The translations under genes and the position numbers were made by a program. Shown here one piece after another: positions 7,951-14,272 of a stretch of 64,000 nt of DNA; the first letter of the stretch is position 1, and the number at the start of each line of letters is the position of its first letter. Source of the stretch: Candidatus Peregrinibacteria bacterium GW2011_GWF2_39_17 (lineage in GTDB: Bacteria > Patescibacteriota > Gracilibacteria > UBA1369 > UBA12473). The DNA is taken from NCBI GenBank assembly GCA_000993615.1, contig LBWM01000002.1:1-64000 (forward strand). The letters are read 5' to 3'. The notes beneath the pieces are model-generated. The model saw nothing but the letters and a program-made list of their open reading frames with translations, searched no databases and had not been told where the DNA came from.

Positions 7951-8586
7951 ATGATTTATCTAATCGGTGGCCCGCCAAAATGCGGTAAAACAACGTTAGC
8001 CAAAAATTTATCCAAACATCTCGGCATTCAGTGGGTTGCTTCTGATACGCTGCAAGTTGTGACTATGGATTATGTATGGAAATATGCTCCGAAAAAGTTT
8101 AATGAGTTGTATCCGCATAACGCCATGAAAGGCGAGACAAATGATGAAACCTACACTTTGATTTCGTCGAAGCTAATTGCAAAAAACTATATCAAACAGG
8201 CAAAGACGAGCTATGCGGCAATCGACATGTTTTCAATCTGCGAAATCAAAGACGGCAATGATTATGTCATCGAGGGCTACCACGTAACGCCACAACTTGC
8301 AGCTCAGCTTATTAAAAAATATGGACGTAAGCATTTCCAAGTTCTTTTTCTTGTAAAGTCTGATATGGAAAAATTTGTTAATGATGTAAAGAAAAGCTCT
8401 ACACCAAACGACTGGATTCTGGCTAAAACACAAAAAAAAGAAACGCTCAACAAGATCGCCGAGATGATCAATTATTATGGACAATTTTTTGACAAAGAAG
8501 CGAAAAAATACGGATTCAAAATCCTCAACATGGACAAAAATTTTGGCGGACAACTGAAAAAAGCGATTGAGCTTTTAACAAAGTGA
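7951..8586 (+). CDS. Small P-loop kinase (2-phosphoglycerate-kinase/zeta-like)
   Basis: 211 aa. The Walker A motif GGPPKCGKTT starts at residue 6, directly after the first beta strand. A later hydrophobic strand ends in acid (DYVIEGYH, the Walker B position), and LFLVKSD follows as the third strand. The fold suggests a small-molecule kinase of the AAA_33/zeta/2-phosphoglycerate kinase kind. The acceptor is unknown. ASDTLQ at 31-36 occupies the place of the substrate-binding Asp found in such kinases. The gene lies between attC F and remnant G. A TAAAAT box at 7939-7944 sits only 6 nt before the ATG, so the mRNA may be almost leaderless. It ends with TGA, a normal stop. Confidence 0.65.
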   Translation: MIYLIGGPPKCGKTTLAKNLSKHLGIQWVASDTLQVVTMDYVWKYAPKKFNELYPHNAMKGETNDETYTLISSKLIAKNYIKQAKTSYAAIDMFSICEIKDGNDYVIEGYHVTPQLAAQLIKKYGRKHFQVLFLVKSDMEKFVNDVKKSSTPNDWILAKTQKKETLNKIAEMINYYGQFFDKEAKKYGFKILNMDKNFGGQLKKAIELLTK

Positions 8587-8600
8587 CCCTATTGTTACAT

Positions 8601-8629
8601 CACTTAATAACGCATATCTGGCTCGGCAT
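8601..8629 (+). other. Left half of an attC site (remnant G)
   Basis: CACTTAATAAC followed by GCATATCTGGCTCGGC has the form of an attC left arm in the position expected after the kinase gene. No matching right arm or R' box occurs before the next gene. CACTTAA matches the complement of GTTAAGTG in site E. It is followed at once by unrelated hairpin sequence, so the site was cut by an insertion or deletion. Confidence 0.4.
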
Positions 8630-8681
8630 TTTAGCGCAATTGCAATTGCGCTAAATTTTATTGTAGGTTACAATAAAATTT
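8630..8681. repeat. Two overlapping perfect inverted repeats
   Basis: 8630-8655 is a 26-bp perfect palindrome built on AGCGCAATTGCAATTGCGCT. 8653-8681 is a second hairpin, AAATTTTATTGTA paired perfectly with TACAATAAAATTT around GGT. The two share three bases, so the folded forms compete. TTAGCGCAA recurs as a direct repeat at 8891-8899, beyond the small membrane-protein gene. Function could be transcription termination or a mobile-element end. There is no clear T-tract. Confidence 0.6.
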
Positions 8682-8726
8682 CAATAACTGCCTGCCCAAA
8701 AATTTTATTTTCTAATTTTATATTAT

Positions 8727-8876
8727 ATGCTATGGACTATCGCCACTATTCTCATCGTTTTATGGTTACTCGGAGTCGTTACATCCTACACAATCGGAGG
8801 TTTCATCCATATTCTACTCGTGATAGCTATTATCATAGTGCTTGTGAGAGTGATTAAAGGCCAAAAAATATTGTGA
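8727..8876 (+). CDS. Small membrane protein of the Lmo0937/DUF5670 type
   Basis: 49 aa: an N-terminal MLWTIATIL helix ending LWLLG, a short turn VVTSYTIGGFIH, a second helix ILLVIAIIIVLVRVI, and a basic tail. This two-helix pattern with the central TSYT-GGFIH-LLVIAI motif is that of the very short Lmo0937-type membrane proteins found scattered in many bacteria, often on mobile DNA and linked to stress. The start is ATG at 8727; no other start fits the first helix. It lies between two attC remnants, so it is probably former cassette cargo. Confidence 0.75.
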   Translation: MLWTIATILIVLWLLGVVTSYTIGGFIHILLVIAIIIVLVRVIKGQKIL

Positions 8877-8902
8877 AATTTAAATAAAAATTAGCGCAAC
8901 AA

Positions 8903-8930
8903 CGACTAACAGCGCGTTGGACGAGATATA
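8903..8930 (+). other. Collapsed attC site H
   Basis: CGACTAACAGCGCGTT joins directly to GGACGAGATATAC. The first part matches the left arm of site C (TGACAACAGCGCGTT) and the second matches its right end plus cassette start (GGACG...AAATATAC). The whole hairpin core is missing, as expected from replication slippage across the stem of a site C-like attC. Confidence 0.6.
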
Positions 8931-9050
8931 CTTTCCTTTTATCCGCCAAAGGCGGATTTACTTTTCAATAATAGACAAATTGGATTTTCTTTTTTATAGA
9001 GGGGAAAAAAGGTTGTTTTCTCCGCTTCGCTGTGAAAACACTTTTTTGTT
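8924..9050 (+). repeat. Conserved cassette leader, copy F2, with terminator-like hairpin
   Basis: It starts AGATATACTTTCCTTTT, then a perfect hairpin ATCCGCCAAAGGCGGAT (8941-8957) followed by T-rich sequence. TTTTCAATAATA (8962-8973), AAATTGGATTTT (8977-8988), TAGAGGGG (8997-9004) and GGTTGTTTTCTCCGC follow. It aligns with F1 (2043-2127), and its second half with 2992-3055. Hairpin bases differ between F1 and F2 while pairing is kept, so the structure rather than the sequence is conserved. It precedes the DUF2000-arr gene pair. Confidence 0.75.
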
Positions 9051-9074
9051 ATTTATTCAGCCAAAATTTTACGT

Positions 9075-9080
9075 TATAAT
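9075..9080 (+). promoter_or_regulatory. Perfect -10 box (TATAAT) for DUF2000-arr; probable leaderless mRNA
   Basis: TATAAT ends 8 nt before the ATG at 9089, which puts transcription start at or next to the start codon. No convincing -35 is seen at 17 bp. The same spacing (TATAAT + 8 nt + ATG) recurs at 16020. Confidence 0.5.
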
Positions 9081-9088
9081 CAAAATCT

Positions 9089-9499
9089 ATGGAAACTAAA
9101 AAACTTGTCGCAGTTCTTAATAAGAAAATCGAAACTGGAAAAGTTATGAATGCCCTCGCACACATGACAGTAGGATTGATCAGTTCATATCCAAATCAAA
9201 ACTTCGGCGTGATAAATTACGCAGACAAAGATGGTGGTGCTCACATGGCATCAAAATTTCCGTACATAATTCTCCGAGCAGACAACTCTAACAAAATCAG
9301 AACTTTAAGAAACGCATGCATTGAAAAAAATATTCCTTTTGCTTCATTTACAAATTGCATGACTGTCGGTGGCTGGGAAGAGCAAGTTGAAAGATCAAAA
9401 GCTACTTCAGAAGCGGAGCTTGAGTATTATGGTATTTGTCTACTCGGAGAAAAAAGCGATCTGGATGAGCTGACCAAAAAATTCTCTCTATGGATGTAA
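9089..9499 (+). CDS. DUF2000 family protein
   Basis: 136 aa. The sequence follows the DUF2000 pattern: KLVAVLNKKIETGKVMNALAH at the N terminus, a GLI/FGVINYADKDG strand-turn, PYIILRADNSNKIRT, and a C-terminal hydrophobic GICLLGEK strand before a short helix. The family is predicted to have a peptidyl-tRNA-hydrolase-2-like fold; the biochemical role is not established. The last 10 nt overlap the start of the following arr gene, so the two are translationally coupled. The pair stands just to the right of the last attC remnant and leader copy F2, so it may be the terminal cassette that has lost its own attC. Confidence 0.75.
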   Translation: METKKLVAVLNKKIETGKVMNALAHMTVGLISSYPNQNFGVINYADKDGGAHMASKFPYIILRADNSNKIRTLRNACIEKNIPFASFTNCMTVGGWEEQVERSKATSEAELEYYGICLLGEKSDLDELTKKFSLWM

Positions 9500-9945
9500 A
9501 AAATACAAACAGCAGTGATAACAAATTAAATAAAACAAGTCCAAATCCATTTTCTCAGACGTATTTTCACGGCACAAAGTCCGACCTAAAGACTTGTGAT
9601 TTTATCGAAATTGGCTTTAACTCACACTATGGAAAAAATAAAAAAGCAAAATATATTTATCTGACAGCCACCTTAGATGCTGCTATTTGGGGAGCCGAAC
9701 TTGCTTTAGGCGAAGGACGTGAAAGGATATACCTGGTAGAGCCGACAGGTCCAATAGAAGATGACCCTAATTTAACTGACAAAAAATTCCCAGGTAATCC
9801 AACAATGTCTTATCGTTCAAAACATCCTTTTAAGGTTGTCGGTGAAGTTACAGATTGGCGGGGACACTCAAATGAACAAGTCAAAGCGATGAAAGACGGA
9901 TTGGCGAAACTTGAAAAACAAGGTATCGAGGCAATCGAAGACTGA
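9490..9945 (+). CDS. arr: Rifamycin ADP-ribosyltransferase, Arr type
   Basis: 151 aa, full length for Arr (about 140). Family motifs are all present: YFHGTK with the NAD-contacting His (H27), HYGKNKKAKYIYLTATLD, AAIWGAELA, YLVEPTGPIEDDPNLTDKKF, GNPTMSYRS and a C-terminal VVGEVTDW. Arr enzymes transfer ADP-ribose from NAD+ to the C23 hydroxyl of rifamycins in the cytosol, blocking RNA polymerase binding. A conserved core this close to clinical and environmental Arr proteins supports the same activity, though chromosomal homologues may have other roles. The first 20 residues are a polar extension. It overlaps DUF2000 by 10 nt and lies at the array edge. No attC is visible after it. Confidence 0.88.
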   Translation: MDVKNTNSSDNKLNKTSPNPFSQTYFHGTKSDLKTCDFIEIGFNSHYGKNKKAKYIYLTATLDAAIWGAELALGEGRERIYLVEPTGPIEDDPNLTDKKFPGNPTMSYRSKHPFKVVGEVTDWRGHSNEQVKAMKDGLAKLEKQGIEAIED

Positions 9946-10052
9946 GTAAAAATAAAAAACATACCGAATACAATAACAAACGAAATTTTCGCTTTTAAAA
10001 ATTGTTCAAAAACTACAAAATAATTTCTCAGGAGCTTACTTTTTATAAAAAC

Positions 10053-10637
10053 ATGTCCCAATATATAGTCTTAATCGGAGCAGTCATTAATTTGATGGGG
10101 GTATTTTCTTATATTAAAAAAACTGTACTTGGAAAAACAAAACCGAACAAAGTCACTTGGTTGCTGTGGGCCATAGCGCCACTTATCGCATCAGCAGCAG
10201 CATTTTCAGCCGGTGTTCGCTTAGCAGTGCTTCCAGTTTTTATGGCTGGGTTTCTGTCACTCTTAGTTTTTATTGCTTCTTTTGTAAACAAAAAATCGTA
10301 TTGGAAATTGGAAATTTTTGATTACATTTGCGGCGCTTTTTCGATGTTAGCGTTAGTCCTCTGGGGAATTACAAAAGACCCATTGATCGCGATTATTTTT
10401 GCCCTAACGAGTGATGGATTTGCAGCGATCCCAACGATCATTAAATCATGGAAACATCCTGAGACAGAATCTCTTGGGGCTTACACCGCTGGATTATTGA
10501 ACTCACTGACCAGCTTTTTTGCCCTAAAAACCTTTAGTATTTCAGAACTAGCGTTCCCAATATACCTGGTTCTCCTAAATATCATTTTAATCACTGGCAT
10601 TTGTAAAGGACGATTAAAAATGATAAAATTTTTATAA
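10053..10637 (+). CDS. Multi-pass membrane protein, PQ-loop-like
   Basis: 194 aa with about six or seven hydrophobic helices: roughly 5-20, 34-52, 55-78, 88-108, 112-130, 142-160 and 165-185. The first pair has the pattern of small PQ-loop/SemiSWEET-type carriers (GAVINLMGVFSYI, then TKPNKVTWLLWAIAP). A similar TSDGFAAIPTIIKSW-KHPETES turn occurs in the second half, suggesting an internal duplication. I infer a small-molecule transporter or channel-like protein, substrate unknown. The start is ATG 10053; an upstream TTG at 10002 would add a polar head. An AGGAGC at 10030 is too far from it to be a normal ribosome site. Confidence 0.6.
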   Translation: MSQYIVLIGAVINLMGVFSYIKKTVLGKTKPNKVTWLLWAIAPLIASAAAFSAGVRLAVLPVFMAGFLSLLVFIASFVNKKSYWKLEIFDYICGAFSMLALVLWGITKDPLIAIIFALTSDGFAAIPTIIKSWKHPETESLGAYTAGLLNSLTSFFALKTFSISELAFPIYLVLLNIILITGICKGRLKMIKFL

Positions 10638-10641
10638 AAAA

Positions 10642-11349
10642 ATGCCTATGCAATTCAAAATTGACGACAAAATCTTTGAACAATATCCATCTCTAAACAT
10701 CGGAGTCGTTGTTGCAAAAGGGATAAACAACACAGGCGAAAATACCGACGTCCTCGCCATGCTGGTAGAACAATCAAATTCGATAAAATCCAAGTATGAT
10801 CTTGAAACATTGAAAGAAGTTCCTAAAATTCACGCCTGGAGAGAAGCGTATAGCGCATTCGGAGCCAAGCCTAAAAAGTACACCTGCTCCGTCGAAAATC
10901 TTTATCGCATGATTCTAGAAGATATCCACTTAAAGCACATCAATAAAATCGTTGACATCTACAACTATATCTCCCTTAAACACATGGTACCTGTCGGTGG
11001 CGATGACATCGATAAAGTGGACGGTGACATTACTTTACGTTTTGCTACAGGTAAAGAACCATTCATTCGGCTAAACTCTGATGAAATCGATTATCCCAAA
11101 ACAGGCGAGGTTATATACGCCGACAACAAAGAGGTGTTGTGTCGCAGATGGAATTGGCGTGAATGTGATAAATCCAAAATGACAGAGCAAACCAAAAACG
11201 TGACGCTTGTCGTGGAGGGACTTGCGCCTGTGACTAAAGAAGATGTCCAATCCATAGTTACGGAATTAGAACAATTAGTCAGGAATTTTTGTGGAGGAAA
11301 AATACTAACCCATGTTTTAAATAGGGCACAAAAAGAAATTGAAATTTAA
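10642..11349 (+). CDS. B3/B4 tRNA-synthetase-domain protein
   Basis: 235 aa. It matches the stand-alone B3/B4 domain, first described in the beta subunit of phenylalanyl-tRNA synthetase. Features are an N-terminal FEQYPSLNIGVVVAKG strand, HAWREAYSAFGAKPKKYTCSVENL, the loop KHMVPVGGDDIDKVDG, and a C-terminal WNWRECDKSKMTE followed by a VVEGLAPV strand. Free-standing copies are thought to edit or bind mischarged tRNA or amino acids; the exact role is unproven. Its ATG lies 4 nt after the preceding gene's stop, so the two are probably co-transcribed. Confidence 0.75.
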   Translation: MPMQFKIDDKIFEQYPSLNIGVVVAKGINNTGENTDVLAMLVEQSNSIKSKYDLETLKEVPKIHAWREAYSAFGAKPKKYTCSVENLYRMILEDIHLKHINKIVDIYNYISLKHMVPVGGDDIDKVDGDITLRFATGKEPFIRLNSDEIDYPKTGEVIYADNKEVLCRRWNWRECDKSKMTEQTKNVTLVVEGLAPVTKEDVQSIVTELEQLVRNFCGGKILTHVLNRAQKEIEI

Positions 11350-11374
11350 CTTCTTCGCCTCAATAAATCCGAAT

Positions 11375-11653
11375 ATGCTTAAAATATTAAAATCAACAGG
11401 CATAAAATTAAAACGAGAAATTAAAGTCTATCAACTTATAAGGAAAAACCCCCAAACGCCTAAATTAGCCAAATTTTTACTAGCTGCCGCAATTGGATAT
11501 ACACTACTTCCGTTTGATATTATTCCGGATTTTATACCAATCTTAGGCCATCTTGATGATGTTATCATTGTGCCTTTCTTAATAATCCTTGCCTTAAAAA
11601 TGATTCCAAAAAAAGTCATTGATGATTGTCGAACTCTGGCAAACATGAGCTAA
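11375..11653 (+). CDS. YkvA-type (DUF1232) small membrane protein
   Basis: 92 aa. The DUF1232 signature is clear: a helix LAKFLLAAAIGYTLLPFDIIPDFIPILGHLDDVIIVP followed by a second hydrophobic helix. The LLPFDIIPDFIP turn is the hallmark. The family consists of short membrane-associated proteins without a settled function. The start is ATG 11375; the in-frame TTG 36 nt upstream overlaps the previous gene. No Shine-Dalgarno is seen. Confidence 0.8.
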   Translation: MLKILKSTGIKLKREIKVYQLIRKNPQTPKLAKFLLAAAIGYTLLPFDIIPDFIPILGHLDDVIIVPFLIILALKMIPKKVIDDCRTLANMS

Positions 11654-11757
11654 GCAATACTAATAACAAAGACTAAAATGCGTACCAACCTATTTGCAAT
11701 AAAACTGACAACAAAATACTGACAACAAGCTTATTAACTCATCACAATAAACCCACG

Positions 11758-12219
11758 ATGCTCATCCAAAAAATGACTTTTCCTGATCTGGATAAGGTGG
11801 CGACCCTATATCAGGATGCAAATTCATTTGCAAAGAAAAAAGACATTTTTGAATGGACGAAAGAAGGATTAATGAAATTCCCAAATTTTAATTTGGTCTA
11901 CAAAAAAAACGAAAAAATCATAGGAGCGATTTCAGCTATTTTACTTTCAAAAGGGAAAGTCGAAATAAATGACATTGCAATTCAAAAAAAATATCGCGGA
12001 CAAACTATTGGCTCTAAATTATTGAAACGATTAATTAAAGAATTTAAAAAAGAGGGGATAAAAAAAATAACGCTTTGGGTACACTGGTCAAATGCGAGAG
12101 CCATCCCTTTCTATTATAAGCTAAAATTTCAAATAAAAAAATGCACAAAAACAAGCAACATCGACAACGTACCTAATGGGGAAGATATCATTTGTTTAGA
12201 ACAAATTATTCAACCCTGA
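11758..12219 (+). CDS. GNAT-family N-acetyltransferase
   Basis: 153 aa, standard GNAT length. Acetyl-CoA-binding motif A is present as KKYRGQTIGSKLLKRL, with the R/Q-x-x-G-x-G/S core, after the strand KVEINDIAI. Motif B follows as ITLWVHWSNARAIPFYYKLKF, where N-A-R-A-I-x-F-Y-x-K-L-x-F is the typical helix and Tyr. Acetyl transfer from acetyl-CoA to an unknown amine is expected. The motif-A P-loop has S instead of the more common A/G at the last place, which is tolerated. It stands alone with 100 nt of unassigned sequence before it. Confidence 0.8.
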   Translation: MLIQKMTFPDLDKVATLYQDANSFAKKKDIFEWTKEGLMKFPNFNLVYKKNEKIIGAISAILLSKGKVEINDIAIQKKYRGQTIGSKLLKRLIKEFKKEGIKKITLWVHWSNARAIPFYYKLKFQIKKCTKTSNIDNVPNGEDIICLEQIIQP

Positions 12220-12490
12220 TCAAAACCAAAACGAAAAACAAAATCCACGCACACCTAATTGTCCCACCGCAGTTATAATGATAGACTTATCATACCAATT
12301 CGCAATAAAAACAACTATATACTTTTTGCTTTCCCTCAGTGTTTTAATTACTTCTCTCCTTGCGATCAACGCAAAAAAATTCCAGCCAGCACCGAACCTG
12401 TCGCAACGATTTTCCAAGATATGCTCAGCGTTATTATTTCCCAAATAATTTAGATAACGCTCTCTTTATAAACATTAATTGACATCAAAT

Positions 12491-13174
12491 ATGGACTATA
12501 ATGAAATGACTTATAAAAGTAGCTCAAAAATTAAAAGTTATGCCCATAATTCAAGATACAAAATAGCCCTAAGTTTGTGTAAGGAAGCAAGCAATGTTTT
12601 TGATTATGGTACCGGGTCTGGATATTTTCCTAGGCTTCTTTCAAATGCTAACCCTAATCTTGAAATAGTAGGATATGAACCGGTCCATAATATGCACCTA
12701 AAAGCAGCTAAAGAGACAAGCAAATATAAAAATATCAAAATTATCAATCACATAAATTTTTCAAAAAAATTTACCTTTATCACCTGCTTAGAAGTAATGG
12801 AACATTTAACTACCGAAAACCAAATAAAAGTTATCCAAGAATGCCAAAAACTTTTAGCAAAAAAAGGTAGAATTATTATATCTGTTCCGATAGAAACTGG
12901 TATATCAGGTTTTTTAAAAAATATTTTCAGATACTTAATTCGACAATCTCATGCCAAAAATTTAAAGGAGATTTTCTTGTCCCTATTGGGGATAAAAATA
13001 AAAAGGACAATCGTAAATAACTACATCTATTCCCATGTTGGATTCAGATATAAAGATCTCGAAAAACTTCTTGCAATTCAAAATCTTAAAATTGAAACCA
13101 GAAAATTTTCTCCTCTTAGTTTTCTTGGCCCAATCCTCAATTCACAAGTTTTCTATGTACTCACCCCGAACTAA
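12491..13174 (+). CDS. Class I SAM-dependent methyltransferase
   Basis: 227 aa. Motif I is VFDYGTGSGYFPRLL (about 37-50), the SAM-binding glycine-rich loop. The acidic residue at the end of strand 2 is E in VGYEPV. Motif 4 is TCLEVMEHL, as in methyltransferase_11/12 members, and KGRIIISVPIE is the strand-5 motif. The C-terminal part binds the substrate and resembles lipid/sugar methyltransferases of surface-polymer clusters, but the acceptor is unknown. The start is ATG 12491; a TTG 12 nt upstream is possible. The 271 nt before it, back to 12220, contain no supportable gene. Confidence 0.8.
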   Translation: MDYNEMTYKSSSKIKSYAHNSRYKIALSLCKEASNVFDYGTGSGYFPRLLSNANPNLEIVGYEPVHNMHLKAAKETSKYKNIKIINHINFSKKFTFITCLEVMEHLTTENQIKVIQECQKLLAKKGRIIISVPIETGISGFLKNIFRYLIRQSHAKNLKEIFLSLLGIKIKRTIVNNYIYSHVGFRYKDLEKLLAIQNLKIETRKFSPLSFLGPILNSQVFYVLTPN

Positions 13175-13353
13175 CAACCTAATTTTTAGACTTATCTTGA
13201 AACTTAATTTTTGAACAAGGAATAATCCTATGAAAACTTTTATTCAAAAACTCGATCTCTTTTTCGCAAATTAACATCAATGGATTGACATCAACCAGTT
13301 TGACGACCATAGGCCTCCAGCATATGATGTCCTTAATAAACATTGAAATAATC

Positions 13354-14265
13354 ATGACCACGACTAAATCGGTACAAGAACATCCTGCCCATAAAGGAAT
13401 GCAATCCACAATCATTGGAATTTTTGCCAATGCCCTACTGGCTACATGTAAAGGCGCTGCCGGTTTTTTCGGTAATTCCTACGCGCTCATCGCCGACGCC
13501 ATTGAATCAACCTCCGACGTCGTCAGCTCCATTATCGTTTTAAGTGGCCTCAAAATCGCCTCTAAACCGCGCGATGAAAACCATCCTTATGGACACGGGA
13601 AAGCTGAACCCCTTGCAGCGGTCTTTGTCGCACTCGCTCTCATCGGAGCGGCTATAACCATCGCTGTGCAAAGCTTAAATGAAATCACTACCCGGCACGA
13701 TGCACCCGCTCCTTTCACCCTAATCGTACTCATCGGAGTTGTTGTGATAAAAGAAACGCTATTCCGCTTCGTATTCCGTGTAGGTCATGAAGTGCAAAGC
13801 ACTGCGGTTAAAACAGATGCCTGGCATCATCGCAGCGATGCCATCACCTCAGCCGCAGCTTTTGTCGGAATTTCAATTGCGCTGATCGGAGGGCCAGGAT
13901 GGGAAAAGGCGGACGATTGGGCCGCCCTGTTCGCATCAGCGATCATCATCTTCAATGCCTATAAATTGCTCAAACCAGCCCTGAATGAAATCATGGACGT
14001 TGCTCCTCCCCCACACATTGCTGAAGAGGTACGAAAAGTCGCTATGAGTGTTGACGAGGTCATCGGCCTCGATAAATGCTATGTGCGCAAAATGGGTTTC
14101 GACTATTTTGTAGATTTACATGTGGTCGTCAATGCGGAAATCACGGTTCGGCATGGTCATGCCATTGGCCATGCTGTAAAAAAAGCCATTTGCCTAGCAA
14201 ATCCACGGATCACCGATGTTCTAATTCATATTGAGCCCGAAGATGTCTTAAAAAAGAAACCATGA
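13354..14265 (+). CDS. Cation diffusion facilitator (metal efflux)
   Basis: 303 aa, typical CDF length. The metal-binding segments are present: ADAIESTSDVVSS in TM2 (D48 and D55), HPYGHGKAE after TM2 (about 77-85), and DAWHHRSDA in TM5. The C-terminal ferredoxin-like cytoplasmic domain has VDLHVVVNAE and H-rich RHGHAIGHAV. It exports divalent cations such as Zn2+, Fe2+ or Mn2+ in exchange for protons. The HHxxD form in TM5 with D/S in TM2 does not settle the ion. The chosen start is ATG 13354; the longer TTG/ATG alternatives upstream would add an unlikely tail. Its stop lies 7 nt before the next gene, indicating an operon with the zinc-ribbon protein. Confidence 0.88.
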   Translation: MTTTKSVQEHPAHKGMQSTIIGIFANALLATCKGAAGFFGNSYALIADAIESTSDVVSSIIVLSGLKIASKPRDENHPYGHGKAEPLAAVFVALALIGAAITIAVQSLNEITTRHDAPAPFTLIVLIGVVVIKETLFRFVFRVGHEVQSTAVKTDAWHHRSDAITSAAAFVGISIALIGGPGWEKADDWAALFASAIIIFNAYKLLKPALNEIMDVAPPPHIAEEVRKVAMSVDEVIGLDKCYVRKMGFDYFVDLHVVVNAEITVRHGHAIGHAVKKAICLANPRITDVLIHIEPEDVLKKKP

Positions 14266-14272
14266 AAGGCTT

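Larger units (their letters stand above)
224..8930 (+). mobile_element. Integron gene-cassette array (integrase not in window)
   Basis: Three good and several damaged attC-type palindromes are spaced between short unrelated genes. For the cassettes at 917-1247 and 1342-1938, the 8 bases at the 5' end (GTTAGGCG, GTTGTCAG) are exact reverse complements of the R'' box of the same cassette's own attC (CGCCTAAC, CTGACAAC), as expected for circular cassette intermediates. All inner loops share a TCCGCT or CCTTCGGG-like motif. No tyrosine recombinase (IntI) is encoded here. Gene content is typical cassette cargo. From about 2 kb on the array is partly rearranged: genes run on both strands, sites are damaged, and an inward-facing leader repeat recurs. 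Confidence 0.8.

Noticed and set aside
1..9000. An integron integrase gene or attI site
   Set aside because: No tyrosine-recombinase motifs (R..HxxR..Y or the IntI insertion) appear in any frame of the first 24 kb, so the integrase, if present, lies outside the window.
9946..10052. A possible attC after arr
   Set aside because: CAATAACAAACGAAA resembles a box, but there are no paired arms or GTT-type R' box, so I do not call it.
12220..12490. Short open frames on both strands
   Set aside because: They overlap each other, have no family features and look non-coding; the stretch is left unassigned.
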